A DNA stretch of 64,000 nt from Planococcus halocryophilus (GTDB lineage Bacteria > Bacillota > Bacilli > Bacillales_A > Planococcaceae). Below, piece by piece: positions 50,008-60,632 of the stretch (the first letter of the stretch is position 1; each line of letters starts with the position of its first letter). The position numbers and the translations under genes are program-made. Under the pieces are notes generated by a model that saw nothing but the letters and a program-made list of their open reading frames with translations, searched no databases and was not told the origin of the DNA. Where the stretch lies: contig NZ_JAKVTG010000008.1 of the NCBI RefSeq assembly GCF_022489025.1, forward strand, positions 88,257 to 152,256, written 5' to 3'.

Positions 50008-51000
50008 TCAACTAAACCATTTATGGTCTGCTGCTTTTTCGAGCCTATTCATCAATGCGACCTGGTCTTGGTCACTTGATTTCACTGGCGCTAAAATTAA
50101 ATCTGCGTCAGTTAAATCACATTCACGCAAACTAGCATATAAACTTTCCATTGATAAAGGAAAATTAAAATCAGCAAGTGGGTAATCCATCTCACTAATA
50201 ACAGCTACACGTTTACCTTTTTCTTGAACGTATTGTATTGCTTTTTCAATCAAAGCTTTTTCATCTTCGATTAAATACAATGGAGCTGTAGGAGCATAGT
50301 GAGCATATTTCATCCCGGGAGATTTTGGTACATTGCTTTTGTTTCCGGATGATGAACGGATTGTTCCAATCACACTCTCGATTTGCTCTTTTGTTATTTT
50401 TCCAGGCCGCAAGATAACTGGTGGTTCACAAGTTGTATCCAAAACAGTTGACTCTATGCCAATTTCTGTAGCTCCTCCATCTAAAATTAATGGAACTCTG
50501 CCATCCATGTCATGACGAACATGGCTCGCTAAAGTTGGACTTGGCTTGCCACTCGTATTTGCGCTTGGTGCAGCTAAAGGTAATTTCACTTCTTGTAGTA
50601 GCTTTAACGCTACAGGATGGTTTGGCACACGAATTCCCACTGTTTGAAGGTTTGCCGTTACATTATTTGCAAACGTTTCTGGCTTTGCTTGCATAATCAA
50701 CGTTAAAGCACCTGGCCAAAAAGCATCCATGCATTGCAATGCTTTTGGTGAAACTTCTTGCACATAATTTAATGCAGATTCTTTCGAATCCACATGAACA
50801 ATTAAAGGATTGTCAGCTGGACGTCCTTTTGCTTCGAATATTTTACTAACTGCTCCGAAATTTGTCGCATCTGCCCCTAATCCATATACCGTTTCTGTTG
50901 GAAAAGCAACAACTTCACCTGATTTCAAGATTTCCACAGCTTGTGCATAACTATTTTCTTCATCTACATTTTTATCCACAACAATCATTTCCGTTTTCAC
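50008..51000 (-). CDS. ywlC: L-threonylcarbamoyladenylate synthase, Sua5/YwlC
   Basis: 330 residues from GTG 51000 (TAGGAG eight bases upstream). N-terminal YrdC domain (about 15-210) with FPTETVYGLGADA, KGRPADNPLIVHV and SANTSGKPSPT; C-terminal Sua5 domain with SPGMKYAHYAP. Makes threonylcarbamoyl-AMP for the t6A37 tRNA modification. A cluster of DnaA boxes lies in the 89 bases upstream. Confidence 0.94.
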   Translation of the reverse strand: MKTEMIVVDKNVDEENSYAQAVEILKSGEVVAFPTETVYGLGADATNFGAVSKIFEAKGRPADNPLIVHVDSKESALNYVQEVSPKALQCMDAFWPGALTLIMQAKPETFANNVTANLQTVGIRVPNHPVALKLLQEVKLPLAAPSANTSGKPSPTLASHVRHDMDGRVPLILDGGATEIGIESTVLDTTCEPPVILRPGKITKEQIESVIGTIRSSSGNKSNVPKSPGMKYAHYAPTAPLYLIEDEKALIEKAIQYVQEKGKRVAVISEMDYPLADFNFPLSMESLYASLRECDLTDADLILAPVKSSDQDQVALMNRLEKAADHKWFS

Positions 51001-51035
51001 ACGAACAACTCCTATTTTTAAGGGTTTTTCAATTT

Positions 51036-51088
51036 TTATCCACGAACTGTGGATAAAAACATTCAGCTTGTGCGTAATATGTGTATAA
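51036..51088. promoter_or_regulatory. Cluster of three DnaA boxes upstream of ywlC
   Basis: TTATCCACG (51036-51044), TGTGGATAA (51048-51056, exact box on the minus strand) and TGTGTATAA (51080-51088, also exact). The first two form an inverted pair with three bases between them. I recall that B. subtilis DnaA binds a box cluster upstream of ywlC, outside oriC. Confidence 0.75.
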
Positions 51089-51089
51089 G

Positions 51090-51947
51090 CTACTCAATTA
51101 TCGCAAAAACCATTCGGTCGTTTTTGTTGATATCTTTTTTACAATAGACGAAAGCCTCCGGAAAAGCATCTTTTAGCATTTTTTGAACTGCTACTCCTTG
51201 TTGATAACCTATTTCAAAACCAATAATTCCAGGTTTATTTAGCATTTTCGGAAATTGTTTGGCCATTTCTTCATACAGCGCTAACCCTTCATTATCTGCA
51301 AATAATGCATGATGCGGTTCAAAATCACGAACGCTATCTGACAAGCCTGGTGCCTCCTCATAAGCAATATAAGGCGGATTGGATAAAATAACGTCCCATT
51401 TTTCACTTTCAATTGGTTTCGTTAAATCTCCTAACCGAAAGTCAACATCAGCATTTAATTCTTCTGCATTTTCTGCTGCTGTTTGTAACGCTGGCTGCGA
51501 GATATCTGTTGCAGTGACTTGTGCTTGCGGCAATTCGCATTTCATTGTGATCGCAATAATACCACTTCCAGTGCCAATATCTGCAAGTGCTAACTTTTTT
51601 TTCAGCATATGGCGTTCGATTAGTTGCAATGTTTCTTCTATTAACTCTTCTGTTTCTGGTCTTGGAATTAACACATCTGCATTTACGCGAAATTTCCTAC
51701 CATAAAATTCTTCGGTACCTGTCAAATGTTGGACAGGAATTCCTCTTGCGTGTTGTTCAATATTTGTCCAGAACTTCTCCCATTGCACTTTACTTATTTC
51801 ATCTCTCATAGAGGCGATTAACCCTGAATACGAAAGACCGAGTTCGTGCTGAAGAAGAATTCGTGCAGCTCCTTCTTCACGGCCGTGTTCCAGTAAAAAA
51901 GAAGAAGCCCTCTTCAGGGCCTCAAAAACATACTTAGGATTGGTCAT
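51090..51947 (-). CDS. prmC: Release-factor glutamine methyltransferase
   Basis: 285 residues. Helical N-terminal domain, then a Rossmann methyltransferase with [12 protein letters not shown] (SAM site, about 122) and the substrate motif SNPPYI (about 190). Methylates the Gln of the GGQ motif in PrfA/PrfB. Overlaps prfA, its substrate's gene, by 14 bases. Confidence 0.95.
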   Translation of the reverse strand: MTNPKYVFEALKRASSFLLEHGREEGAARILLQHELGLSYSGLIASMRDEISKVQWEKFWTNIEQHARGIPVQHLTGTEEFYGRKFRVNADVLIPRPETEELIEETLQLIERHMLKKKLALADIGTGSGIIAITMKCELPQAQVTATDISQPALQTAAENAEELNADVDFRLGDLTKPIESEKWDVILSNPPYIAYEEAPGLSDSVRDFEPHHALFADNEGLALYEEMAKQFPKMLNKPGIIGFEIGYQQGVAVQKMLKDAFPEAFVYCKKDINKNDRMVFAIIE

Positions 51948-53013
51948 TATTCAAACTTTCCATACGAGCCGATTGCTCTTCAATAATTAGTGCATCGATA
52001 ACTTCATCCATTTTCCCTTGCAAAATTTGATCTAACTTTTGAATCGTCAATCCGATTCGGTGATCAGTTACACGGTTTTGAGGGAAGTTATATGTCCGGA
52101 TTCGTTCAGAACGGTCTCCCGTTCCAACAGCTGATTTGCGGACTGCATCGTATTCAGCTTGAGCTTCTTGTTGGAATTTTTCATAAACACGCGCACGCAA
52201 TACTTTCATTGCACTCGCTTTGTTTTTAATTTGCGATTTCTCATCTTGACACGTTACAACTGTATTTGTTGGAAGATGCGTCAATCGAACAGCTGACATT
52301 GTCGTGTTAACTGATTGTCCGCCCGCTCCTGAAGATGCATACGTATCGGTACGGATATCATTTTCATGAATATCGACTTCAACTTCTTCGACTTCTGGCA
52401 AACAAGCTACAGTGGCAGTTGACGTATGAATCCGTCCGCCTGATTCTGTTTCAGGAACTCGTTGAACGCGGTGTGCGCCGTTTTCGTATTTCATTTTCGA
52501 GTAAGCACCTTTACCGGTGATCATAAAGACGATTTCCTTGAATCCGCCAAGACCGGTTGGGTTTGAATCCATTACTTGTATTTTCCAGCCATTAGATTCA
52601 GCAAAACGCGTATACATGCGGTATAAGTCTCCCGCGAACAAAGCCGCTTCGTCTCCACCTGCTGCTCCGCGGATTTCCATAATAACGTTTTTGTCATCAT
52701 TAGGATCTTTCGGAATCAATAATTTGTGAAGGCGTTCTTCTACAACAGAAACCTGCTGGTCGAGTTCATTGACTTCTTCTTTGACCATTTCACGCATGTC
52801 GGCATCCATTTTCTCATCAAACATCGCTTTCGCTTCAGTCAATTGAGTTGTTAAATCTTTATATTCACGGTACGTTTCAACCGTCTCTTGTAAGTCTGAC
52901 TGTTCTTTTGAATAGTCACGTAGTTTGTTGGTATCACTAACGATATCTGGATCACTTAGCAATTCATTTAAACGGTCATACCGATCTTCTACTGATTGTA
53001 ATCGATCAAACAT
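51934..53013 (-). CDS. prfA: Peptide chain release factor 1
   Basis: 359 residues from ATG 53013 (TTGAGGTG upstream; the GTG three codons before it overlaps this site). GGQ motif in [12 protein letters not shown] (about 230); the codon-recognition region PETESGG-type loop is present. Releases peptides at UAA and UAG. Followed by overlapping prmC. Confidence 0.95.
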   Translation of the reverse strand: MFDRLQSVEDRYDRLNELLSDPDIVSDTNKLRDYSKEQSDLQETVETYREYKDLTTQLTEAKAMFDEKMDADMREMVKEEVNELDQQVSVVEERLHKLLIPKDPNDDKNVIMEIRGAAGGDEAALFAGDLYRMYTRFAESNGWKIQVMDSNPTGLGGFKEIVFMITGKGAYSKMKYENGAHRVQRVPETESGGRIHTSTATVACLPEVEEVEVDIHENDIRTDTYASSGAGGQSVNTTMSAVRLTHLPTNTVVTCQDEKSQIKNKASAMKVLRARVYEKFQQEAQAEYDAVRKSAVGTGDRSERIRTYNFPQNRVTDHRIGLTIQKLDQILQGKMDEVIDALIIEEQSARMESLNNDQS

Positions 53014-53049
53014 AGGTGTCACCTCAAGTTCTAATTTTTGGTTATTTAT

Positions 53050-53180
53050 TCTAATGAAGAAATCGCTCCAGGCGGACGCTTTCCAGGGGGGCCGGCTTCA
53101 GCCGCTTCCCTCGCTTTGCTCAGTCCAGGGTCTTCAGCTCGTCCTGATCCCCTAGGAGTCGCCGCCTTCCGCTTTTTCTT
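53050..53180. repeat. Bacillales-type hairpin repeat between tdk and prfA
   Basis: About 120-base GC-rich element with GGCGGACGCTTTCC at one end and GGAGTCGCCGCCTTCCGC at the other; the two ends and the inner AGGGG / CCCCT pair, forming a long imperfect hairpin. Much richer in GC than its surroundings. I recall closely similar repeats in many Bacillaceae intergenic regions. Confidence 0.8.
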
Positions 53181-53237
53181 CTAAATATGCTGTAAAACTT
53201 TATAAGCAGCTATTGATTACAGTCAAAGTATATTTGA

Positions 53238-53282
53238 GATATGGAGCAAATTAGCAGAGTCGCCTCTAGTTTGCTCCATATC
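53238..53282. repeat. Perfect 13-bp inverted repeat downstream of tdk
   Basis: GATATGGAGCAAA pairs with TTTGCTCCATATC across 19 bases that themselves pair as AGAG-GCGA-CTCT on the minus strand. No T-tract. It lies 60 bases after the tdk stop. Confidence 0.75.
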
Positions 53283-53341
53283 TTACTAAATAAATACTAT
53301 TAAAAATTCCCGATAATTATCAGGTAGTAAGTTTTAAGAGT

Positions 53342-53935
53342 TTATTCGCTAACAGTTACACCTGTTGGAACTTCGTGATGATGGCGGCAGCGCGGTTCGT
53401 ATGCTTCTGATGCACCCACTAAAATTGTTGGGTCATCTGAGCCTGCTGGTTTTCCGTCGATCAAACGTTGAGTTCGGCTTGCGGGAGAACCACAAACTGT
53501 ACAAACTGCTTGAAGTTTTGTCACTTGCTCAGCGATTGCAAGTAGAGCTGGCATTGGTCCGAACGGACGACCTCTAAAGTCTTGGTCTAATCCCGCAACA
53601 ATTACACGGAAACCGTGATTGGCAAGTTTTTGAACATTTTCGATAATGGCTTCATCAAAAAATTGAGCTTCATCTATAGCAATTACATCAAATTCGTCTG
53701 TGATGTAATCCCACATTTCAGAAGAACGGGAAATTGGGAGTGCAATCACAGTTGCACCATTATGCGAAACAACCGCTTCTTTACTGTAACGGTCATCGAT
53801 TTTCGGTTTAAAAACAGCAATTTTTTGTTTTGCGAATTGGGAACGGCGGACACGACGGATCAGCTCTTCTGATTTCCCGGAAAACATGCTCCCGCAAATC
53901 AGTTCGACCCATCCCGTTTGTTTCATGACATACAT
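53342..53935 (-). CDS. tdk: Thymidine kinase
   Basis: 197 residues from ATG 53935 (AAAGGGG upstream). P-loop [12 protein letters not shown], Walker B AIDEAQFF, lasso and zinc ligands [13 protein letters not shown] and PRCRHHH. Type II thymidine kinase, pyrimidine salvage. Alternative upstream in-frame ATG includes the ribosome site and is rejected. Confidence 0.94.
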   Translation of the reverse strand: MYVMKQTGWVELICGSMFSGKSEELIRRVRRSQFAKQKIAVFKPKIDDRYSKEAVVSHNGATVIALPISRSSEMWDYITDEFDVIAIDEAQFFDEAIIENVQKLANHGFRVIVAGLDQDFRGRPFGPMPALLAIAEQVTKLQAVCTVCGSPASRTQRLIDGKPAGSDDPTILVGASEAYEPRCRHHHEVPTGVTVSE

Positions 53936-53953
53936 AGGTGAGACCCCTTTCAA

Positions 53954-54140
53954 ACACTTTGTTATGTTACCTTTACCATGGCTTTTATTATGCTAATAGG
54001 TGATGCTATCTACAGGCTTATATTCTTGATAAAAAGCGTATTTTCACCAAATAAGCTTTCTATTTATCATACCAAAATAATGCTGCATTCTGCTGATTTT
54101 TTGGGATATGTAAGGTGTTTTTTCAGATTTAAAACGAAAA
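53954..54140. other. Intergenic region rpmE-tdk, no gene seen
   Basis: AT-rich. Presumably contains the tdk promoter; a TTTACC...TATCTAC-like region gives no convincing match. Confidence 0.4.
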
Positions 54141-54182
54141 AAATACCCGCCTGGCGTTTTCGCGCGAGGCAGGTATAATTTT
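54141..54182 (-). terminator. Rho-independent terminator of rpmE
   Basis: Minus-strand stem ATACCTGCCT / AGGCGGGTAT with inner CGCG-AAAA-CGC and a run of seven T. It lies about 85 bases after the rpmE stop. Confidence 0.82.
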
Positions 54183-54265
54183 AATTGATACTTGAAAGCA
54201 AAAGACTGGATGATGGAAATTTGCAAATTGAAAATTCCCAATTCCAGTCTGATGCTGAGCAAATA

Positions 54266-54481
54266 TTACTCGTTGATTTCTTCTTTTAAGCCGTACTTTT
54301 TGTTGAAACGATCTACGCGGCCGTCTGCTGCTGCGAATTTCTGACGTCCAGTGTAGAATGGATGACACTCAGAGCAAAGCTCAACGTTGATGTTTTCTTT
54401 TACAGAACCAGTTGTGAAAGAGTTCCCACATGAGCAAGTTACTGTAGCTTGTTTGTAATCTGGGTGAATTCCTGTTTTCAT
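54266..54481 (-). CDS. rpmE: 50S ribosomal protein L31, zinc-binding type
   Basis: 71 residues. The four cysteines of the zinc form are present (VTCSCGN and [14 protein letters not shown]), which separates it from the zinc-free paralogue made under zinc starvation. Ends [14 protein letters not shown]. Next to rho as in B. subtilis. Confidence 0.95.
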   Translation of the reverse strand: MKTGIHPDYKQATVTCSCGNSFTTGSVKENINVELCSECHPFYTGRQKFAAADGRVDRFNKKYGLKEEINE

Positions 54482-54631
54482 AATAATTTTCTCCTCTCGC
54501 CCTGAACCATCTGGAACAGAGTTTAATCTATTTTACTATTGCCTTACACGGTTCTTTAGACCGGATATGCAATAGCTTTGATTTAAATCACTAACAATAT
54601 CATATCAAATCCCTGCATTTTTTGCAAGTAG

Positions 54632-55915
54632 TTAGATCATCTGCTTATTGCTTCGATGCGTTTTCATTTCCGTAGCCAATTGCTCGAAAAATTCTTCATT
54701 GGTATCTGTTTGGCCTAACTTCTTCAAGAAACGCTCACCAAAATCATGCGTATCCGAGAAAGTTTTTCGAATCGTCCAAAGCTTTTCAAGCTGCTTTGGT
54801 TCGATAAGCAATTCTTCTTTACGTGTACCAGAACGTCGAATATCAAGTGCTGGGAAAATACGGCGCTCTGCCAAAGAACGATCAAGATGCAATTCCATAT
54901 TACCTGTTCCTTTAAATTCCTCATAAATGACTTCGTCCATACGTGATCCAGTTTCTACTAAAGCTGTGGCTAAAATTGTTAAACTGCCACCTTCTTCAAT
55001 ATTACGTGCTGCTCCAAAAAAGCGTTTAGGTCTATGGAAAGCTGCTGGATCAATTCCTCCTGATAGTGTACGACCACTTGGCGGAATAACCAAATTATAT
55101 GCTCGTGCTAAACGAGTAATCGAATCCATTAAAATAACAACATCGCGCTTATGTTCAACAAGGCGCATTGCACGTTCAAGAACAAGTTCTGCCACTTTCA
55201 CGTGATTTTCAGGTACTTCATCAAATGTCGATGACACCACATCAGCGTTTACAGACCGTTCGATATCCGTCACTTCTTCAGGACGTTCATCGATTAGTAA
55301 AACGATTAATTCGGCTTCTGGGTGATTGGTTGTAATCGAATTGGCGATTTCTTTTAACAACATGGTCTTCCCTGCTTTTGGTGGCGCTACAATCAAGCCA
55401 CGCTGACCAAATCCAACAGGTGAAACTAAATCCATGATGCGTGTAGACAAATGTGCCGGTGTCGTTTCTAAACGAATGTGGCGATCTGGATAAAGCGGAG
55501 TAAGTCCTGGGAAATGGACGCGTTCTTTTGCCACTTCTGGATCTTCGCCGTTCACCGCTTCTACTTGAAGCAAGCCAAAGTAACGTTCATTTTCTTTTGG
55601 TGGACGCACTTTCCCTGAAACTTTATCACCATTTCTCAAGTCAAAACGGCGTATTTGTGAAGCCGAAATGTAAATGTCTTGAGAACTTGGCGAGTAGTTG
55701 ATTGGTCGCAAGAAACCAAATCCTTCTGATTGAATAATTTCTAGTACGCCTTCCATAAAGAAAAAGCCTTCTTGCTCTGCGCGTGTTTTCAAAATCGCAA
55801 AAATAAGTTCCTTTTTAGTTAGCTTACTGTAATTCGTTAGTTTGTATTCTTTCGCTAAATTATAAAGCTCTTTTAACGTCATATTCTCCAATGCGGAGAT
55901 TGTAATCGTTGCCAT
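54632..55915 (-). CDS. rho: Transcription termination factor Rho
   Basis: 427 residues. N-terminal helix bundle (1-50), RNA-binding cold-shock-like domain (about 52-120, [20 protein letters not shown]), and ATPase core with P-loop [14 protein letters not shown] (about 180), Walker [17 protein letters not shown] and the Q/R loops. No insertion in the RNA-binding domain. Hexameric RNA translocase. Confidence 0.95.
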   Translation of the reverse strand: MATITISALENMTLKELYNLAKEYKLTNYSKLTKKELIFAILKTRAEQEGFFFMEGVLEIIQSEGFGFLRPINYSPSSQDIYISASQIRRFDLRNGDKVSGKVRPPKENERYFGLLQVEAVNGEDPEVAKERVHFPGLTPLYPDRHIRLETTPAHLSTRIMDLVSPVGFGQRGLIVAPPKAGKTMLLKEIANSITTNHPEAELIVLLIDERPEEVTDIERSVNADVVSSTFDEVPENHVKVAELVLERAMRLVEHKRDVVILMDSITRLARAYNLVIPPSGRTLSGGIDPAAFHRPKRFFGAARNIEEGGSLTILATALVETGSRMDEVIYEEFKGTGNMELHLDRSLAERRIFPALDIRRSGTRKEELLIEPKQLEKLWTIRKTFSDTHDFGERFLKKLGQTDTNEEFFEQLATEMKTHRSNKQMI

Positions 55916-56003
55916 GTATCGGACACCACTCTTATTTGTATTATTTTGTTTGTAGAATTATTGAGGATCAGTAGTGAATGATTGAGAAGATCTTTAAAGA
56001 AGA

Positions 56004-56024
56004 AGTCCGGCAAAATGCCGGACT
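56004..56024 (-). terminator. Short GC-rich hairpin after glpX
   Basis: AGTCCGGC / GCCGGACT, loop AAAAT, followed on the minus strand by TCTTCTTT; 20 bases after the stop codon. Confidence 0.7.
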
Positions 56025-56044
56025 CATTTTATGAAGTAGGATCG

Positions 56045-57010
56045 TTAATCGTTCATTACAAGATTTGGCTTTTTCTGCAGGCTGTGACGCCCTTCGATAA
56101 AGCGGATTGTTCCTGATTTCGCTCGCATAACCAATGTATGGCTTTCTGCAAAACCACCTTTTAGTTGAACGCCTTTTAGCAGTTCGCCGTCAGTAACACC
56201 AGTTGCTGCAAAAATAGCGTCATCGCCTTTAACAAGGTCATCCATCATTAAGACTTTGCTTACGTCAATGCCCATGTCGATGCAACGCTGTGCTTCTTCT
56301 TCATTTTGAGGAAGAAGTTTCCCTTGGATTTCACCACCGAGGCATTTCAAGCCAACTGCAGCAATAACGCCTTCCGGTGCACCACCGATACCGAATAAAA
56401 TATCGACTCCGGTTTGGTCAAACGCTGTATTAATCGCACCAGCTACATCGCCATCCGAAATTAGTTTGATACGAGCGCCTGCTGCACGGATTTGATCGAT
56501 GATGTCTTGATGACGTGGTCGATCCATCAATGTAGCAACAACTTCTTCGATGTTTTTATTTTTGGCTTTTGCCACTGCACGAAGGTTATCAATAACGGGT
56601 GCATTAATATCGATTTTGCCGACTGATTCCGGGCCAACCGCAATTTTTTCCATATACATATCCGGTGCATTTAAAAGGTTACCGCGGTCAGCGATTGCTA
56701 GAACTGCTAACGCATTCCATCCACCCGCTGCGACAATATTTGTACCTTCTAGAGGATCTACGGCAACATCCACTTCTGGACCATTACCTGTTCCTAACTC
56801 TTCACCGATATAAAGCATAGGTGCCTCGTCCATTTCACCTTCACCAATGACGACAACTCCACGCATAGGAATCGTATCAAATACTGTTCTCATAGCCGTA
56901 GTTGCTGCGTCATCTGCTTCGTTTTTCAAGCCACGGCCCATCCATTTTGAAGAAGCAATTGCTGCCGCTTCGGTGATCCGTACTAATTCCATCGATAGAC
57001 TTCGTTCCAT
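56045..57010 (-). CDS. glpX: Class II fructose-1,6-bisphosphatase
   Basis: 321 residues. GlpX motifs [23 protein letters not shown] (metal Asp), [12 protein letters not shown], and GIGGAPEGV. Gluconeogenic enzyme; fits with fba in the same block. Start ATG 57010 behind GGGAGG; a Met at position 7 is possible. Confidence 0.94.
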   Translation of the reverse strand: MERSLSMELVRITEAAAIASSKWMGRGLKNEADDAATTAMRTVFDTIPMRGVVVIGEGEMDEAPMLYIGEELGTGNGPEVDVAVDPLEGTNIVAAGGWNALAVLAIADRGNLLNAPDMYMEKIAVGPESVGKIDINAPVIDNLRAVAKAKNKNIEEVVATLMDRPRHQDIIDQIRAAGARIKLISDGDVAGAINTAFDQTGVDILFGIGGAPEGVIAAVGLKCLGGEIQGKLLPQNEEEAQRCIDMGIDVSKVLMMDDLVKGDDAIFAATGVTDGELLKGVQLKGGFAESHTLVMRAKSGTIRFIEGRHSLQKKPNLVMND

Positions 57011-57083
57011 ACTATTAGTTCCTCCCGTTCGGCATTAACTATATCTGTATTATTGTAGCATATATTTTTGCACTAAAAGAGAG

Positions 57084-58382
57084 TCAATTCGCATCTTGGC
57101 TAAGGTCAGACTTCATGCTTGTTATCGGATCAATTGTTTCTCTCCGGATATCAGCACCTAAACCTTGTAATTTTTCGATAATAGATGAATAGCCTCGTTC
57201 GATATGATAAATTTCACGAATTTCAGTTTCACCTTCTGCGAGTAAACCAGCAATTACTAAAGCTGCTCCTGCACGTAAATCAGATGCTACTACGGTTGCA
57301 GATGTCAATGGAGTTGGACCTGTCACAATCGCAGCTCTTCCTTCCACACGACCACTTGCATTCATCCGACGAAGTTCATCAATATGCTTAAAGCGAGCTG
57401 AATAAATCGTATCTGTAATCATAGAAGATCCATGAGCTTGAGTCATTAAGACAGAAAACGGCTGTTGCAGATCGGTAGGGAATCCAGGATAAACCAATGT
57501 TTTCACATCAATTGCATTTAATTGATCCGACTTTGGAATATAAATCGATTCTTCACCTTCTTGCACATCAACGCCCATTTCACGTAATTTAGCAGTCAAC
57601 GCTTCCATATGGAATGGAATAACATTATCAATCGTTACGCCGTCGCCTACAGCAGCTGCCATAATCATAAATGTTCCGGCTTCGATACGGTCAGGAATAA
57701 TTGTATGATTTGTCCCATGCAATTCTTCAACTCCGTCGATTCGGATAACATCCGTTCCAGCGCCTTTGATTTTCGCACCCATATTCGTCAATAACGTTGC
57801 TACATCAATAATTTCTGGCTCTTTTGCAGCATTTTCGATCGTTGTCTGACCTTTTGCCATAACAGCTGCCAACATAATATTGATGGTTGCTCCAACACTC
57901 ACTACATCTAAGTAAATTTTAGCTCCGCGAAGTTCATCGGCACGCAAATAAATTGCGCCATGTTCGTTTGTTACTTTTGCGCCAAGCGCTTCAAAACCTT
58001 TAATATGTTGGTCAATTGGACGAGGCCCTAAGAAACAGCCGCCTGGTAGACCGATTGCGGCATGCTTAAAGCGTCCAAGCATCGCGCCCATCATGTAATA
58101 AGAAGCTCGCAATTTTTTGACGTTGCCGTTTGGTAATGGCATATCAATCATTTTCGTTGGATCGATAGTCATCGTTCCATCTTCAAACGTTACTTCTCCA
58201 CCGATTTCTTCCAAAATGCTTTTCAGTGTCCATGCATCAGAAATTCCCGGTAATCCTTCAATCGATACAGGCGAATTCGCCAAAATCGATGCAGGAATCA
58301 AAGCAACTGCACTATTTTTAGCACCATTGACTTTAATTGTTCCGGAAAGGCGATTGCCGCCTTTTATTTTATAAACATCCAT
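57084..58382 (-). CDS. murZ: UDP-N-acetylglucosamine 1-carboxyvinyltransferase (second copy)
   Basis: 432 residues, MurAB/MurZ type. Catalytic Cys in [11 protein letters not shown]; opens [28 protein letters not shown]. Same reaction as the copy at 33036 and the same length; position between fba/tal and glpX is the standard MurAB place in Bacillales. Two MurA enzymes are usual in this group. Confidence 0.92.
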   Translation of the reverse strand: MDVYKIKGGNRLSGTIKVNGAKNSAVALIPASILANSPVSIEGLPGISDAWTLKSILEEIGGEVTFEDGTMTIDPTKMIDMPLPNGNVKKLRASYYMMGAMLGRFKHAAIGLPGGCFLGPRPIDQHIKGFEALGAKVTNEHGAIYLRADELRGAKIYLDVVSVGATINIMLAAVMAKGQTTIENAAKEPEIIDVATLLTNMGAKIKGAGTDVIRIDGVEELHGTNHTIIPDRIEAGTFMIMAAAVGDGVTIDNVIPFHMEALTAKLREMGVDVQEGEESIYIPKSDQLNAIDVKTLVYPGFPTDLQQPFSVLMTQAHGSSMITDTIYSARFKHIDELRRMNASGRVEGRAAIVTGPTPLTSATVVASDLRAGAALVIAGLLAEGETEIREIYHIERGYSSIIEKLQGLGADIRRETIDPITSMKSDLSQDAN

Positions 58383-58433
58383 TGAATTTCTCCTTTATCC
58401 ACTTTTCTGGCTGTTAACTAGCCTAAAAAGTTC

Positions 58434-58541
58434 AATTGGTTCGGCCATCAAACGAATTGCCGATCACAACTTAGGTTTTCTCCGCTTAAGCGGTCAGCAA
58501 CCTTCCCACTTTATGGGTAAGAAGGACGCTGATTATTTTTT
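58434..58541 (-). other. Structured intergenic stretch upstream of murZ
   Basis: Minus strand contains TCAGC...CCCA-TAAAG-TGGG...GCTGA (a 39-base imperfect hairpin), then the palindrome CCGCTTAAGCGG, then CGGC/GCCG arms further on. No T-tract after the hairpins. Could be an untranslated leader of murZ or a repeat. Confidence 0.4.
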
Positions 58542-58554
58542 ATCTCATATTAAA

Positions 58555-59202
58555 TTAAACTGAACGTTTTTCCCAATCTGCAAGGAATGCTTCGATTCCT
58601 TGATCTGTTAATGGGTGTTTGAACATTTGATGCATAACTTTAATCGGCATTGTCGCAATATGTGCACCGTTCAAAGCAGCTTCTGTAACGTGCTGTGGGT
58701 GACGGATAGATGCCGCAATAATTTCTGAAGAAATATCGTGGATTGCAAACATTTCTGCGATTGTTGCGATTAAATCCATGCCGTTATGTCCGATATCATC
58801 AAGACGCCCAAGGAATGGTGAAACGTAAGCCGCTCCAGCACGTGCTGCAAGCAATGCTTGGTTAGCGCTGAAGATCAATGTAACGTTTACTTTTTTGCCT
58901 TCTGAAGCAAGGACTGAACAAGCTTTCAAACCTTCTGGTGTCATTGGTAATTTCACTGTGATGTTCGGAGCAAGATCTGCAAGCTCACGACCTTCTTTAA
59001 TCATGCCTTCTGCATCAAGAGCAATAACTTCTCCACTAATTGATCCATCAACAAGTGCTGCGATTTCTTTTAAGCGATCATGGAATGAGACATTTTTTTC
59101 TTTTGCCACCAATGATGGATTTGTAGTAACACCTGAAAGAATCCCCCAAGCGTGTGCTTCTTTAATTTCATCAAAGTTTGCTGTATCAATAAAAAATTTC
59201 AT
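58555..59202 (-). CDS. tal: Transaldolase-like / fructose-6-phosphate aldolase family protein
   Basis: 215 residues, short TalC/FSA-type TIM barrel. Schiff-base Lys84 in [23 protein letters not shown] near the start and [19 protein letters not shown]. Length suits the small subfamily (B. subtilis YwjH). Reaction may be transaldolase or fructose-6-phosphate aldolase; sequence alone does not decide. Confidence 0.9.
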   Translation of the reverse strand: MKFFIDTANFDEIKEAHAWGILSGVTTNPSLVAKEKNVSFHDRLKEIAALVDGSISGEVIALDAEGMIKEGRELADLAPNITVKLPMTPEGLKACSVLASEGKKVNVTLIFSANQALLAARAGAAYVSPFLGRLDDIGHNGMDLIATIAEMFAIHDISSEIIAASIRHPQHVTEAALNGAHIATMPIKVMHQMFKHPLTDQGIEAFLADWEKRSV

Positions 59203-59232
59203 AGTTTTTTCTCCTCCAGTATCATGGGAAAA

Positions 59233-59260
59233 AGAGAAGACGTCTTTTGAACGCTTCTCT
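59233..59260 (-). terminator. Rho-independent terminator of fba
   Basis: Minus-strand stem AGAGAAGCGT / ACGTCTTCTCT (one bulge) followed by TTTTTCCC, about 20 bases after the stop. Confidence 0.75.
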
Positions 59261-59282
59261 CGCCTCTTTTTTTGTTTTCTAC

Positions 59283-60140
59283 TTACGCTTTTTGAGAACT
59301 TCCAAACTCACGCATTTTACCCATTACCGTCTTTTTAATCGCTTCGCGAGCTGGTCCCATGTATTTACGTGGATCGTAAACATCTGGATCGTTGTTTAAT
59401 GCATCACGAACTGCTTGTGCTGATGTAATTTGGCTTTCTGTATTGACGTTAATTTTAGATGTACCTAGAGATACAGAACGTTGAATATCTTTTAACGGAA
59501 TTCCTGTTCCACCGTGTAAAACAAGTGGCACGTCACAATGCTGTGAAATTTCTTCCATTTCTTTAAATCCTAGATTCGGTTCTCCTTTGTAAGGACCATG
59601 AACTGAACCAAGAGCAGGTGCTAGGCAATCAATACCTGTTTGATCGACCAATTGCTTGCATTCTTGTGGATCAGCATAAATAACGCCGTCAGCAATAATA
59701 TCATCTTCTTGTCCACCAACAGTTCCTAATTCAGCTTCAACAGAAACATTATTTTGGCGAGCATATTCTACCACTTGTTTTGTGATTTCAATGTTTTCTT
59801 CGAACGGGTGATGAGAAGCATCAATCATAACTGATGTGAATCCTGCATCAATTGCTTCTTTACATTTTTCAAAGCTCGAACCGTGATCTAAATGAATTGC
59901 CACGGGAACTGTAATTTTATAGTCATGCATTAATCCTTTAACCATATTAACAACTGTTGTGAATCCACCCATGTAACGAGCAGCGCCTTCAGAAACCCCA
60001 CAAATAACTGGAGAGTTTTCTTCTTGTGCGGCTTGAAGTATAGCTTGTGTAAACTCCAAGTTATTTAAATTGAATTGACCAATTGCATATCCTTGTTCTT
60101 TACCTTTTATCATCATTTCTTTCATAGAAACTAACGGCAT
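59283..60140 (-). CDS. fba: Fructose-bisphosphate aldolase, class II
   Basis: 285 residues. Zn ligands in [12 protein letters not shown] (about 82-85), the [10 protein letters not shown] loop, [11 protein letters not shown] and [10 protein letters not shown]. Glycolysis/gluconeogenesis. Strong AGGAGG site before ATG 60140. Confidence 0.95.
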   Translation of the reverse strand: MPLVSMKEMMIKGKEQGYAIGQFNLNNLEFTQAILQAAQEENSPVICGVSEGAARYMGGFTTVVNMVKGLMHDYKITVPVAIHLDHGSSFEKCKEAIDAGFTSVMIDASHHPFEENIEITKQVVEYARQNNVSVEAELGTVGGQEDDIIADGVIYADPQECKQLVDQTGIDCLAPALGSVHGPYKGEPNLGFKEMEEISQHCDVPLVLHGGTGIPLKDIQRSVSLGTSKINVNTESQITSAQAVRDALNNDPDVYDPRKYMGPAREAIKKTVMGKMREFGSSQKA

Positions 60141-60227
60141 TTAAATTTCCTCCTCAGCAATGTTTAAAGCGAATATCTTTTATACTATATCAAAAACCCA
60201 CTATTTACGCTACTTCTTCGACAATTA

Positions 60228-60584
60228 CTAATCTAATAATTGCTTAACGGCATCGCGCACTTCAAAGACATCAAAAGGCTTCGTAAAATAATGCTCTGCG
60301 CCCCAATTAATGGACTCTCTAATCAAATCAAGTTCCCCATAAGCGGTCATCATCAATACATGAATGCTTGGGTTGCTTTTTTTCAAGCGTTTCAAGATTT
60401 CGATACCATCCATCCCTGGAATTTTCATGTCTAATAAGACAAGGTCTGGTGGAACTTCTTGAACTTTTTCCATCGCCTCTAAACCACTTCCAGCTGTTAT
60501 TGTTTGGTAGCCTTCTTTCGTGAAGACCTCTTTTAACAACAGCCGGATTCCCGGTTGATCATCTACTATCAAAATGGTTTTCAA
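60228..60584 (-). CDS. spo0F: Response regulator Spo0F-like
   Basis: 118 residues, a lone receiver domain, from TTG 60584 with GGAGG nine bases upstream. Acid pocket Asp8/Asp9, phospho-acceptor Asp52 in VLLDMKIPG, Thr80 in MMTAYGE and Lys102 in FTKPFD are all present. Place between fba and ywjG is that of Spo0F, the phosphorelay intermediate. In this genome segment the stage II/III sporulation genes are missing, so it may serve another relay (for example biofilm or competence control via Spo0A-like targets). Confidence 0.88.
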   Translation of the reverse strand: MKTILIVDDQPGIRLLLKEVFTKEGYQTITAGSGLEAMEKVQEVPPDLVLLDMKIPGMDGIEILKRLKKSNPSIHVLMMTAYGELDLIRESINWGAEHYFTKPFDVFEVRDAVKQLLD

Positions 60585-60632
60585 AAAGAGCCCCTCCTTT
60601 ATCTGCTATACTTTTTTAAACGAGGTGATTTT

